This document shows positions 10,222 to 25,200 of a stretch of DNA of 64,000 bases, in pieces. The stretch is from Mya arenaria. Its lineage: Eukaryota; Mollusca; Bivalvia; Myida; Myidae. Location of the stretch: assembly GCF_026914265.1 (NCBI RefSeq), contig NC_069134.1, positions 15,531,205-15,595,204 on the forward strand. The letters are read 5' to 3'. The notes below the pieces were generated by a model that saw only the letters and a program-made list of their open reading frames with translations, made no database searches and had not been told where the DNA came from. Both the position numbers and the translations under genes were made by a program. The stretch's first letter is position 1. Each line of letters opens with the position of its first letter.

Positions 10222-13200
10222 CTGAAAATTAATTTAAAAATATGGTTATAACAAGTAATTCATTGTTTAGTTGTTCATAACTTTCAAAATGAAATGACAC
10301 ATAATTAATCACTAACCCTTTTTTCCAAACAAATATTTCTTACATCTATCTTACTTCCATAAATCCTGTAAATTTTGTGGTATATATCTTTGCAATAACA
10401 ATGACTAAAATTAGAAACAAAATAAGAAATTTGACAAATATGAAGGTTAAACAATTTTGTTATCAATTGAATCTTTTAGATAACTAAAACACCATTTCTT
10501 AAACCTGGTAAAAGAACTACAAGTACACCATAAATCCATCACAATGATAGCATAAAGACTATAAACTATCTCAACCACTGCATGCAGCTCTTAAAAAAAC
10601 ATCCAGTACATGTAACTCAGAAAACCCTCTAAATAGCTGCATATAGCTCTAAGACATACAACCACCATAGTTACTGCATATAGCTCATTACTTCAAAATT
10701 ATATAATTATACCTCATAAAACCCTCACAGTTACTGCATATAGCCCATAAAACCACCACAGTTACCGAATATAGCTCATAAACCTCTAACTACCACTGCA
10801 AATGTAGCCCATTAAACCCATACAAACACTGCATGTAGCCCATTAAACCCATACAAACACTGCATGTAGCCCATTAAACTTTTATAGTTACTGCATGTAG
10901 CCCATTAAACCTACAGTCAATGCATGTAGCCCATTAAATCCACAGTCACTGCATGTAGCCCATTAAACTCTTACAGTCACTGCATGTAGCCCATTAAACC
11001 CAGTCACTGCATGTAGCCCATTAAACCCACAGTCACTGCATGTAGCCCTTTAAACCCACAGTCACTGCATATAGCCCAATAAATCCACAGTCACTTCATG
11101 TAGCCCATTAAACCTAGTCACTGCATGTAGACCATTAAACCCACAATCACTGCATGTAGCCCATTAAACTCTTACAGTCACTGCATGTAGCACATTAAAC
11201 CCAGTCACTGCATGTAGCCCATTAAACCCACAGTCACTGCATATAGCCCATTAAACCCAGTCACTGCATGTAGACCATTAAACACACTGTCACTGCATGT
11301 AGCCCATTAAACCCATAGTCAATTTATGTAGCCCATTAAACCCAGTCACTGCATGTAGCCCATTAAACACACTGTCACTGCATGTAGCCCATTAAACCCA
11401 TAGTCAATTTATGTTGCCCATTAAACCCAGTCACTGCATGTAGCCCATTAAACCCATAGTCATTTTTTGTAGCCCATTAAACCTACAGTCACTGCATGTA
11501 GCCCATGTAACCCACAGTCACTACATGTAGCCCATAAAACCTACAGTCACTGCATGTAGCCCATTAAGCCCACAGTGTTACTGCATGTAGCCCATAAAAC
11601 CTACAGTCACTGCATGTAGCCCATTAAGCCCACAGTGTTACTGCATGTAGCCCATGTAACCTACAGTCACTACATGTAGCCCATTAAGCCCACACTGTTA
11701 CTGCATGTAGCCCATTAAACCCACAGTCACTGCATGTAGCCCATTAAGCCCACACTGTTACTGCATGTAGCCCATTAAACCCACAGTCACTGCATGTAGC
11801 CCATTAAGCCCACACTGTTACTGCATGTAGCCCATTATACCTACAGTCACTGCATGTAGCCCATTAAGCCCACACTGTTACTGCATGTAGCCCATTAAAC
11901 CCACAGTCACTGCATGTAGCCCATTAAGCCCACACTGTTACTGCATGTAGCCCATTAAACCCACCCAGTCACTGCATGTAGCCCATTAAACCCACTGTTA
12001 CTGCATGTAGCCCATTAAATCCACAGTCAATGCATATAGCCCATTAAACCCACACAGTCACTGCATGTAGCCCATTAAACCCACACTGTTACTGCATGTT
12101 GCCCATAAAACCCACCCAGTCACTGCATGTAGCCCATTAAACCAACGGTCACTGCATGTAGCCCATTAAAGCCACACTGTTATTGCAAGTAGATCATAAA
12201 ACCTGCACAACTGCTTGTACCTCACTAAAACTCTCACAATCACTGCATGTAGCCAATATACCACTCACAATCACTGCATATACCTAATAAAACTATTGCA
12301 TTACCTGCATCAACTTCAAAAAACTCAAAGTCACGGCATGTTCTTCATAGAACTTTCACAATCACTGCATGTAGCTCATAAACCCCACACAATCACTTCA
12401 TGAACCTTTAAAACTCTCACTAGCACTGCATGTAACTCATTATACTCTCACAAGTACTGCACACACATCTCAACCTCTCACAATCACTGCACAAACCTCA
12501 TAAAACTCTCACAATCACTGCACAAACCTCATAAACCTCTCACAATCATTGCACAAACCTCATAAACCTCTCACAATCACTGCACAAACCTCATAAACCT
12601 CTCACAATCACTGCACAAACCTCATAAACCTCTCACAATCACTAGATAAGATTAGATATTTTATATTCTTATCACTGCATGTACCTCATAAAGCTCTCAC
12701 AATCACTGCATGTACCTCATAAAAAAACAACACAATAGCTGCATGAATATCATAAAACCCTCTCAATCACTGCATGGCAGACCACTCAAATGATGAAGGA
12801 GTATGACTCAAGAACTACTACAGCCACTAATGAGCCTTACACATGCACACCTTATATACTTTTGCTAAATTCCATGTGAGTACCTTGAACAGTTTTGAGG
12901 TTTGGCAAAAGGTTACATTGGCATGGCACTATTGATGCCATCAAGGCTATAATAGTGTTTCAAGTGTGTTTATTTTTTGAAATGACAAGCTAACAACATA
13001 CAGAAGCCTGTGGTTAAAGATTAAAAGCTGAATAGAAGCACACAAACACTCACCTAGTTCATTATTACAGAACACACTCATGCCTACTTCCAACTTGAAG
13101 TTTGAGCTTGACCCTGGGGTCCTCATAATGCTCTCCCCTGTGCCACTCTTGGGTCGCTTGACAGGTGTTCGGGGCCGCCCGTCCCTGTGGTGCCCGACAC

Positions 13201-16200
13201 CTGCACTGGATGCTCGTTTGTCCACCCGTTCTGACATCGTCCCCCAACTGATGGTCTCCAGGGACTCATTAGAGCTGAATCGTTTATCTCCTAACCTGTG
13301 TGATGAAAAATGTGTAAAGAGATGGTGTTTACTTTTTGTCAAAAATGAAATCGGTAATGAGCCAAAATGTAACAATTGCATTATAATGGGTATTACTATC
13401 ATGATGCTAATACAAATCTGGGAAGATCAATAGAATTTCATAAAATTATACCATTTTTATACCATTTTGGGCTTAGGTATTGTAACAAGGTCGAAATCTT
13501 TGTACCAAGGAATATACAAATAGGTTGTAAAATTGGATAATACAAACATGATTAAAATTCTATAAAAATATATCAAGCAAAACATTCATTTGCTTCAAAA
13601 TCCAAAACAAACTTGAGAAAACAAAACTTGTATTTTGTAAAACAATTGCTATCAAAATAAAACAACAAAAAAGGAAACAAAAGAACACTAACCATTAGAA
13701 TAGAATTGAAGTGATCCCTAACAGTTGCCATTTTCCTATCTTTGTTAACATACACCAAAAAAACTATTACAGATCAACTAAAAACGTCTACTGAATTAAA
13801 TTAATTTAAACAAAAACGCAAAATAACAAAAATAAATAAAAACATAAATCTTCCACCAGAACATGCACACGATGAATCTCGGATCCATGTTTTTCTGTGT
13901 ATTTGGGAATAAAATACAGGCAAAGCCATTCAAACAACTCGTACAGGAAGCAATTAGTGTTTGGTTGACATTAAAACATAAATTATGTAAAACTGGGTAT
14001 GAGTTTCCTGGTAACAATATGCATATACTGTAAATAATACTTTTTCTTAAAAAAATAAGAAAATACTCCTTACTAGCTTTTGGCAGGGATATACAGTCAC
14101 TGATCATCAATATTAGGGTTTTACAACAGAACAAACTCAATTTTCTAACTTCTTTGCTAAAAAAATGTAACCAGACCAGGCTATTCTCGTACACCAGAGT
14201 GATGATTCACATTATGCACCAGTCAATTGTAGCCACGGCCCCCCCCCCCCAGGTCTGGGGGTATACTGGGGATAGGCGGGGAAATGGGCCGTGTTTTTAC
14301 CTTTCAGGTAGCCCCGCGGTGCCGGGTGAATGCAGTGTTTTTTTATTCGCTTTAAATATAGCGGGATGGGCTTTACCTAAGGTCCCTGGGGTGCGTGGGC
14401 ATTAGCGGGGATTTTACCATCTATTCGTCCCCGCAAGGCGGGAATTTAAGCCGGCGTGGACTGAAGGTCAAAGTCCCCGCTATTCCACGGACTTGGGGGG
14501 GGGGGGGCGTGGTTACAACTGACTGGCGCATTAGGTTTATCATAATCAAACCTCTGATGAATGAGAATGAGCCCAGGCATACTAAAACAGTTGTTTTTTA
14601 CAACTTCCATTACAGTGCATATTGTGACCAGGTTTGGAATGAAGCATGATATTACCCCTGTTCCCCATCGCTTGTCAACCTTCAATATTAGGTAGCGTAT
14701 GGTTACATGGCACAGAATACCTCTGTCCATAGCATGGCATGATGATGGCAAATACATGTAATGGTGTTACTCTAATTATCACTTTGGTAATTCCCTTGAT
14801 TTAATCGACTTAAAGTAGACAGCTGTATCTTACAACGCACTACCATTATTATCATTTGTTTCAATTACTAAAACCTCTTGTCTGACCTGATTAAATCTTA
14901 ATAGAATATTTTAACAATTTAAGAATTAATAACATTTCCACAATTTTCAATGACAGATTGATCTTTAAGGCTTTGATGAAAATATTCAATATTTCAAGAA
15001 TACTATGCTGGTTCTGGTGTGTGTTTTTTTGGCAATCACTTTATAATACAGAAATAAGACATCACTGCACTGTAAAACAAATTAAACTAAATTTATCAAA
15101 TAATACTATGTACACAAATATACTTGTATAATGTAACATGAACGAAATGTAAGAAAATGTAAAATATATGAATTAAACCTCGAGTATACAAGTCTAGTGA
15201 ACTAAGCGTAAACAAATTGACGGATACTTGTTATGCACATATACAAGTAAACATATATATGTCACCTTGGGGTGCCCGCATTCTTTTTCTTGTGAGGAAT
15301 CCTTAGTTTAATACATACATGTAATAGTCAGAAATCACATCCAATAATTAATACGTAACAGACCAATGAATCCATCATCGGCCTATAATATAAAACCGGT
15401 TAATTCTTTAGTTTGGTTTAAGTTGGTCCAAATGGAAATTGATTGGTCAATATCAATCCTATAATGATTGTTGACCAATCAAATTGCTTGCATGTGCAAA
15501 CTAAAGAACAGATAACTTAACCAGTTTTATACAATAGGCCCAATTTTTTTTTAAATTATGACATAACTTAATATTTATCACGTGATACAGGGCATAATTA
15601 TGACATAACTTAATATTTATCACGTGATACAGGGCATAATTATGACATAATATTTATCACGTGATACAGAGCATAATTATGACATAACTTAATATTTATC
15701 ACGTGATACAGGGCATAATAGAAATTGACTGTTAACGCTTCATCCAAACCCTCTAAAAACCATAACTGAAAGAACTAATATAAAGATATTTAGCTATTCA
15801 TATACGGTACTTTGATTTCTTCATCTATCAAAATATGTTCAAGTAATGTCTGACAGTTTATTAAAGCAAATTTTAACTGACTATAGTTTGAAAACACAAA
15901 TCTTATTTCAGACATAGAGACTTACTTCTGTATTCTGGAGAGGGGGGCAAACACGCCATGTTTTGGCTGACACGTGAAGTACTTGACACCATTCACGGAG
16001 CCATCGTTTTTCCCTGCTGCCCGATCTAACTCTATACCATACCAATTACCTAAGAAAAATATCACCCATATACCATTTGTTAGTAATATACATGTAACTA
16101 ATCAATCAATATATATCTCTTTAACTTAATCAATTGGGTGTACAACAAACTTCAAAAAAATAAAATAATGAGAAAAGTATATCACAAATCCCTGAATACT

Positions 16201-19200
16201 ATATAAATGTTAACCCAAGAATGTTAATGCCTACCAAGGCATTAGCTAAGGTGAACACTAATGTTTCGAGGGTTAACATTATATGATATCACCCTCCATT
16301 GGATCTGATATTTATTTTATTATACTGAACAAATATTGGTTACATCTGCAATTGCGGTGTTTGATGTGACAACAAGTTCTTCACAGTTTCAATCTTAGCA
16401 CCCTGTCCCTCTTCTGCAGCCCCTGCCCTTTCTAACACCTGGCTTAAACCCTAATACAGGTAGGTCACAATGAATTGAGACGTAGAAGACAATGTAAATG
16501 ATTAATTTCTATTCACAATGTTACAATCCTTGAATGTATCTAGATTCAAAAAGAATGTTATTTTCTACTTTAATAACAAACAAATCTCCAAATTATTCAA
16601 ATAAATCGATATCAAAGAAACTATCATTAAACAAAAAATAATATGATACCGTTTTAATTTGTGTCCTGGCTTTTTATACAACCTTTGATCAAGCCTGATC
16701 AAAATGCAATATCCTATAGAGGAAGCACACGTTAAAAAGAGATAGTAATTCATTTATATTAAAGCTTAACAATCAAACATTGTGGCTTTGATCTTATACT
16801 TCAACTTGGTGTTTGAAGTCATCAATAGTTAAGAGGAAATGGAATAATTATTTTCATAATGCTGAGGCAAAAACTGAATTTACATTGGACCATTGCTGGC
16901 CTTGCAAGAAAAGAATAAAAATATATGACAATCTTGTCTACTGTGGAAAACACATTATGACAGTCATTATAATCAGAGTTCTCAATAAGTTTCGGTTGAA
17001 CTGTCTCAAAAAGAGGAGGAACCAACCAGGTATAACTAACTGTACTTAAAACTCACTTATTTAAGAGAAATATGTGTACGAGATATTATATATGTGTACG
17101 AGATATACCCCGGTATACGAGATATTATATATGTGTACGAGATATTATATATGTGTACGAGATATTATATATGTGTACGAGATGTTATATATGTGTACAA
17201 CTAAAACAAGAGTTGAATTTCAAAACAAGATATCTTGAATATGTCGCCTGCCAGAGTCTGGTGATGATGGTGATGGTAATGGTGATGATGATGATGATGA
17301 TAATGAGGATAAAGATGCTTCACGGGTGACACATTCAATACCTTTAATCGACAATACAATACTTGTATTCACTTCTAAAGCCAAAAATCAGAAATACTTG
17401 TGAAAAATATACATGTAGCTCATTTGAAGATGGTCGCAAACTAATATTCATCGATGATCACCATTAAATATGAAACAGAACAACATCTTTATGGGAACAC
17501 ACAATCACAAATGTACGTACTTTGATATGGACGGGATATATACAGGGTAATAATAGAGTCTCAAATCTGCTATGTTAACAAAACACCTCAAATCAACACA
17601 TCATTACCTGGGGCAAACTTTGTTTCCCCCACAAATCTGATCGTGCCCTTCCTCTGTCCTGCAACTATGACGCGATCTCCGGGCTCAATCTCAGCCAGTG
17701 ATGATATGGAATTGGTACGAGACTTGACTAAACCTGGAGGGAGAAGGGCAGGTTAGGAAAGGGTTCATCCTGGTTAAGGCAACCATGCCCTGATTTTTCA
17801 AACAATCCCATATAACAGGTTCAAGCTAATCAGACACTTTTTGTTTCCATATACAATGTGTAATGTTCTCCTTTTAAAAAACTTGAGACTTTTAAAGGAA
17901 AATATCTCATAGATAAATACAATAAATGCAGAAGATATTTCGAGAAATAGGTACCATGGAAATAGTGAGTTGCCTGTACAAGGTTCGAATGATGCGTTAT
18001 CATTTATCAACAAATACAATTCTGTAATTGGTCAGCTGATTGTTTTAAATTGACAATTGGTGGCTGGTCATTAAAAAAATTGATACTGTTTTGTTTGAAC
18101 AAGAGAAGAAAACTAGTGGAAAAATTGTAAAAATAGTTTGTAACTTGTTGCTTAATTATGGCTGCTCTAGGCATTAATTCAAACCTTCAATAAATGTTTT
18201 GTAACAAATTTCCTACAATATCACTTTAATAAAATAACACTTTAATAACATGCTATAAATACTGAAAGCATGTATGCATGCCAACTGTAAAAGAAATATG
18301 TCAACGCATCAAATGTATCAGTAACATTACATTAAGAACTGGAGCCGTATTCGTGAAGCTTTCAAGTGAAAATTTTAAACTTAGAGAGAAAAAAATGCTT
18401 TTATTCTAAATGGAGTTAAATGAAAATAACTCTATTTTTACACAAAAATAAGGAAAAAAGGCAAGGAAAAGATCCACACAAAAAGGGATATGAATAAATT
18501 TGATCCAAAATAGAGAGTATTTATAATATTCTTTGTAAAAAATTCACTAAGTTGAAAAATTTCATAAAAAAGCTTTATGAATACCGGCCCAGTACATTTT
18601 CATGAGAGACTGAAATATTGTAAACAGTGTCTTAAACTTCAAAGTGCTAACTTCGCTTCAATGGCATTCATGATTTAGCAGAAAGATTAAAAATATAGGT
18701 ATTTTATATGTATGTTTCATATGGTCACAAATGTACAACATATTATATTTTCTTTACTTAAAATGAAGTTAACAACATATTTAGACGTTTAACAATGTAA
18801 AAAAACATACAAGATATAAAGCTGGGTTAGTTCATGCTTTAATCAAATGAGCAAAGTTTAGAAGTAGACGTTATGTAAGGGGGAAAATAGTCAAATGGTA
18901 CAATCCATTCAACAGATACAGACCAAGGAACTATATTGGATACTTATGAATATATCTGTTATATATGTGCAATTTTAAGTTGTATACATTTGGTTTTTGC
19001 TATAATATTGATATAAATAGAATCATGTGTAGTATAGAATAGTCTTTCATTATGTGGATTACACAAGTCTACAACAAGGATGCTTCTAGAGTTAGAAACT
19101 AATGTATCATGCAATAAGTAGATACGCCTCATGCCACCTTGATAACTATAACTGTAAAGTTAAAAGTCCCATGCTACCTTGAGATCGCCTAAATGACGCG

Positions 19201-22200
19201 CTACTGGCTCCTTTCTCTTGCACACCTAAACGTCAGTAAAACACAGTGCATCATACATGTATGTGTGTTGTCGAGTTTACCGGAGACTGTATGAGTCTAC
19301 ATAAGTCTGCATGAGTCAACAGGAGTCTGTATGAGTCTACATAAGTCTACAAGAGTCTACAGGAGTCTGAACGAGTCTTAAAACTGGCCTTCTTTTCTGC
19401 TACAAGTTTGAAAGATACCTTTGTCTTTTATGAAATATAATAATGTAACTTACCGGTCAAGATTAATATATTTACATTTGAATTAATCAAAATTATTGTC
19501 CAACAAGGCCCTGTTCTAATAACATATCTTAGTCATAAGCCCTATTCTGCTTAAGAGTGCCAAGAGACACCTGTTACGGGTTACGGGCAGAATCTATGCC
19601 ATAAATGGTATAAAGGTATCTTTATTGAAACGCTGTTTACACACACACAAAAAGTTATGCCCGGAAATTTACTATCTTAAGCCTTAAGATCTTTATTAAA
19701 ATGGGGCCCAGGAAAATAGAAAGGTCTAAAACTTTCAGCATTATTTATAAGGGTAATAAAAGTCTCACACATTACCCAAAACCTTTTATTACATTACAAT
19801 ACCCTAACATGTATGAATTCTATGTTAAATCGAATGCACATTTTGCATAATTTTGTGGAATATTAAATATTTGTATGCCATGCATTCATATCTTGCTTAA
19901 AAGCAGGTTTTTCCAGATGCAAATCATCATGCTGGTTCATTGTGTCTTTAACTCACACTTATGAAAATAGTGGAAAATAACATTTGGCCTTCAGAAATTA
20001 TTAAAATATAAAGCCTTCACCTTTAAACATGTAAATTGTAATAAAAAGAAAGTTAACATTTATAGGAAATTAAAACTTAAACTTATCTATCCCTTATATA
20101 ATATGAGAATAAATTAAATAAAAGTTGAAAATAGTCTTAAAAAAACAATAACCACAAACACTGAGGAAGCCATCCCAAATCTTACCAGAGTCGACTTTTG
20201 ACGTAACACGTGACACGTCGACATTGCCCTGGTTAACTGGCTGTGACTGTTTAGTGGGACTCACTGCCTTAACCACACTGCCAGGCTTTGATATCTTGCT
20301 GATTGGAGCAAATATGCCTGAAAATATCATCACACATGGTCAACTCTTATATTGTTTTGCAAAAAAAGGACTAGTTAGACATTTAATAGGAAGTTTATCA
20401 TACATCACCTACTCTTAATGAAACCAATAAAATTCAATAATCTTCACAATTAAATACATCTTTTAAAAAAAGAACCTAAGTTTGTTTTTTATCTTCAACT
20501 ATTTTTTTTTAAATTGACCAACATTCAATAATGAGCAGGGCTTTGTTGTGCTTCTTTTTCAAGTAAAATTTACAAAACAATCCATACAGTAAACATCCTG
20601 CCTCCCCTACGTTTATCAGAAGTGTAACGGCATCAATGTAATTAATGCACAGCCTCTTTCCTAATAGCAACATGACTACATCATGAATGAAAAATGCCAC
20701 TGTTTGCGTATCAAGGGGCATAACCAATTCAATGAACAAAAAGTAGTGGAACTTGCTAAATATACGTGTTTTGTAAATGAAAGCAGTGTCTTACTCATTT
20801 ACATGCAACATTCAAGTTTTTGCACTAGTATGATACCAACACCAGCAAAGATATGACACCTGGACTATGGCAACATCTGGGTCTGATGCCTTTCAGCAAA
20901 AATATGACACCTGGACTATGGCAACATCTGGGTCTGATGCCTTTCAATCAGAAAAGCCATAAAAAGTTGTGCATTTTTATAGTGTTTTTGAATCATCATT
21001 ATAGAGAACCTACAACTTAAATAAGTCTGTACCTTGTTTTTGAGAACAGTTGAAGTATGATATGCCCCCGATGCTGCCGTCATTTTTCCCGGCCTCATCA
21101 TCCAGTTCGATGCCCGCCCATATTCCTGTTGCAAATTCCGTCGGTCCGCAGTAACGCAGAGTCCCACTCTGAAATACAAACGTGCAAACATGGAATTAAA
21201 TATATACTTAACATATCTGAGTGCATCTTCATTCAATAAGGACGCTTAGAGGTCTAATTTCTAAATCCTAAATGTACAACTGTTTTAGTAATATTTTGAC
21301 TGAATCTTGCTATCATATCTGCCAGGAGTTCTAGAATTACAAAAAGTGCAGGGTCTTATCGTAAAGTTTACAATTTTCAATTGCATTTTTACTCTTCTCT
21401 ACAACTTTTGCTCGTATTGCTGTATGCTGAAGAGATGGTTATGTGTATGTGGTGTGCACATACATGTACCAGTGGTCAAAATAAGCACAAGTCTACACTT
21501 CTCACATCCTTTCCAGACTTTCTCAAATTACAGAGCTCATATATCAGTGCTTATTGAAGGAGCATTGTCAGCTTTGGCAATTCATTTGTTAATATTTAGG
21601 AATATAAAAAAAAATGATCGATTGAATAAGGTTAAATTTCTACTTGCAAAAGATGTGAACAATAGTGATAACTTTGTTTTAAGCATATTTCTACAATCTA
21701 CAACAGTGTTTACATCAATAAGAATAAACATTCAAATCTTAACAATTTTTATTTCAAAGCTGACAAAAAAAATACAATCAAAAATGTGTTTATAAGTTAC
21801 ATAAAACTCATCCATCTACCAATGCATAATGAATAAAAAAATCAATTTATGTTCTATTTTATTATGATATTTATAAAATGAATTCAATATCTTAACTCCC
21901 TTGAAGGTTAAATCAAATTTTCTTTATACAATCCAAACCTCTTGTTTCTATAGCCCAGGGGCCGGCCAAAATACTTTGAGCCTCGCAAATATCGAGCCAA
22001 GTGGAAATGCTTACAGAGTTAAAAAAAATTGGTCATTTACATCAATTTCAAGCTAAAGAGGAAATTGAGCCAAGTGATATCGAGCTAACAGGTTTCAAAT
22101 GTATTTGGTAACAAGAATAAGGCAGACAATGCCTCTTTAAAAATGCTAATGCCAAGCACAAGTGCAGGCTTATGGGCTTGTTCTTCAAACAGTCTTATTT

Positions 22201-25200
22201 CAATGACTCATATACAGGTTCATGTGAAATGAAAAGTAACGTGTATAATCTAAAGCCTCACACCCATATAATTTTAAACTACCACCAGGCACAAAGACCT
22301 AGAGGATAATTGTTTATTTCAGTGTACGATTGTAATATATTTACCGAGTGAATATAGAAAGTTATATTTTATGAGTAGCTATGAAATATTCACTTTTGGT
22401 ATTAATTTGCAATATTACACTAAAACAAACAATCTTTCTTTTTATTATATGCCTAGTTTAAAATTAAAGACATTTATTGGCATATTATTAGAAAAACGTG
22501 CCAAATTGAATGAGTACATTGCGTCATTGGGGAAATGATTTGGTTGATAGTGTCACTGAGTTAAGTGTGTACATAATTTAAAACAGAAAAAAATATAAAA
22601 TTGGTATTTTCACTGTTTCCAACAGTGAAATATCATTTTTATTTCCCTTGATAAATCTCTTTAAACCACTGGAGATCATATAATAATACATGAATAACAC
22701 ATGGACACTTGTAATCTTTTCACTTATTGTTAAGCAAACGAAACAAACCAACATATCTATAATATGCATGATTGATTTTATATTATCACAAAAGAAGGAC
22801 AAGTTCATCCCATTAGAGGATTTAGAAAGGATTAATGACCTTATCAACATACTTGACAGTTGAAGCAAACATCCTGTTGTGTTCTTTTTATGATCTATTC
22901 AATCAGACATCTTATAAGAACAAGTCACTAAGTTAAGTGCCACTTGTATCAAGTGAACCAATTCACAGTCCATTTACAGTACACTATGATCTAGAACATG
23001 TATACTAAAATAAAGAACATACATACAATGTATTCTTAAACCCCAAATCAATCTGGTTTGTTCTACATTCATGAATCTATTGGTATTAACCGGGTTATGT
23101 TTTAGAATATATGCCCATATCTCTGTATGTTTTAGAGCAATAAAACAACATGTTCTGCAAGTATGAGCACAATGGGGCTATCCTATCAACAAGTGTACGA
23201 CAAAATATCATAAAAACAAGCCTTTATGTTGCATTTTAGTCATAAATGAATACAGAATATACTTTTTTATAGGTGAGCCTTATGTGACCAATCAAACATT
23301 TTTTTTTCAAAATAAATAATATTAATTCCAGTTCCAAAAACTGATCGTTGAAAAGATAAGACAGTCTGGTCCATCTTCCTATGACTTACCTTTACCCCAC
23401 TGACAACCACTTTATCCCCGATGTTGATACCGAGTGCCTGTAGAGTGACCTTGCTCTGAACAAGGTCATAGTTGGGCGGGGGTCGATGGTTGGCATCATT
23501 GTCAGCTTCTGTTAGCGTCTTCTTCAGCTTGAGGACTGTCCTTGGAACATCTGGGTCAGAGTCTAGGTTACTGGGGTCAGGAATACAATCTGGAGAGAAC
23601 AGACAGCACAAAAATATCATCTTTAAAAAGAAAGTTAGGTATTTGAGTCATAAATATAAAGAGGTTATCTACAGTCATTGAAATTAGACTTTTCGATGAA
23701 CAAGCCCGAATTCATATACTATAGCTTGGCATCAAAGTTTAGAACAAGCCCTGTTATATAAAATTCAGAATTTGAGCATGCCCAGAAGACATTTTACAAG
23801 TGCAGGGCATGCGGGCTTGTGTTAATTTCGACCACTGGTTATCTATCTAAATTAACCTAGTAAAGGTTGAGGTACAATTAAGAAAATAATTTAAGTAAGA
23901 GTTATGGGCCTTTCTACATTTGCCTATTGTCTTTTGTGATTCAAAATATCCTGAACATTTTAATTTTGGCTAAAGGTAAATGCTATTGCATGACTTTTAT
24001 CCTCCAATAGACAACAAAGATACCAGCATTCCAATGACCACCATGTACACCTTGGAAAGTAATTGTTACTATGTCAAATTTATTGAAATATAGCGGTAGC
24101 AAAAACAACTTCACAAATGAGCGCCATAACACATGCTACTTCTCTTTTAAATTAGGAATTGAAATATGAATGTGGGATAAAACATCATGTCAATGGACAA
24201 GAATGTTCAAACTTGGTCTATACCTTGCATTAACCAAGCATCATACCATATCCTTCAACAGAAAATGTAATCCACCAGCTTAGTGCAAGATGATTGTATC
24301 TCAATATAGAAGGTTTTAAAACAGTGTGGCTCTTAGCCATCCTTATGGTAAATGTATCTTGTCTGAGATAACCCTATGACATTTCGTCACCTTAGTGCAA
24401 GAACTCAATATCTGCTTCTATTTCTATATGCAGTTATTGAGTTATTGCACTAAGGTGACGATTTATACTCTTAACCTAATAATTAAACACTACCTAAGGC
24501 TTTTCTGTCCATGTCATCTTTGACATGGGAGTTGGCACCGTTTTGCAGCAGGACTTTCACTGCCTCGTGTGCGAGGTTGGATGCTGCTATGTGTAGAGCC
24601 GTGCCATTGTCAAACTCTGAACACCTACTGTCTATATCTGTAAAGGAAAATGAATGGAAGCATAAAACAAGAGCCGTCACAGAGACAGCGCGCTCGACTA
24701 TTCCGCCGCTTTTCGGTGTATGGACTAAAAAGTTTTATCGAAACATGCATGGATCACTGTTAGATTAGATTTCAATGCAATACATGATGTGCTGAGATAT
24801 TTACATAAATTGAATTGGAAAATATTTGAGGTGGTACGTAAATTCTAAGTAGAAAAAGGGGCATAATTCTGTCAAAATGCTTGATACAGTGACCTCCTCC
24901 TGTGTAAAGGTTGGGGGCATGATGGTGAACAAGTGTGCAAAGTTTCAAAGCCATATGTCAATGGACTTTGAAAATATTTGAGGTGGTAAGGAAACTTTAA
25001 CGTATATTCTAAGTAGAACAAGAGCTGTCACAGAGACAGCGCGCTCGACTATTCCGCCACTTTTCGGTGTATGGATTGAAAAGTTTTGGCGAAACATGCA
25101 TAGATCACTTGTTAGATTAGATTTCAATGCAATACATGATGTGCTGAGATATTTACATAAATTGAATGAAAAATATTTGAGGTGGTACGCAAACTTTAAC

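Larger units (their letters stand above)
10222..13053 (-). other. CLIP4: CLIP4 intron 9, largely minisatellite
   Basis: GT-AG, 2,832 bp, phase 1. More than half is the tandem array described separately. Confidence 0.85.

Noticed and set aside
10795-12190. Regular 29-31 bp repeats resembling a CRISPR array
   Set aside because: There are no unique spacers, the units are directly abutting, and the array lies in an intron of an animal gene.
12947-13433. Longer frames on both strands over CLIP4 exon 9
   Set aside because: The minus frame is exon 9 plus intron read-through and the plus frame is its antisense shadow. Splice sites and phase define 13295-13054 as the exon.
21307-21795. 162-codon plus-strand frame in CLIP4 intron 4
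   Set aside because: AT-driven hydrophobic composition, no domain, and it lies antisense within a well-defined intron.
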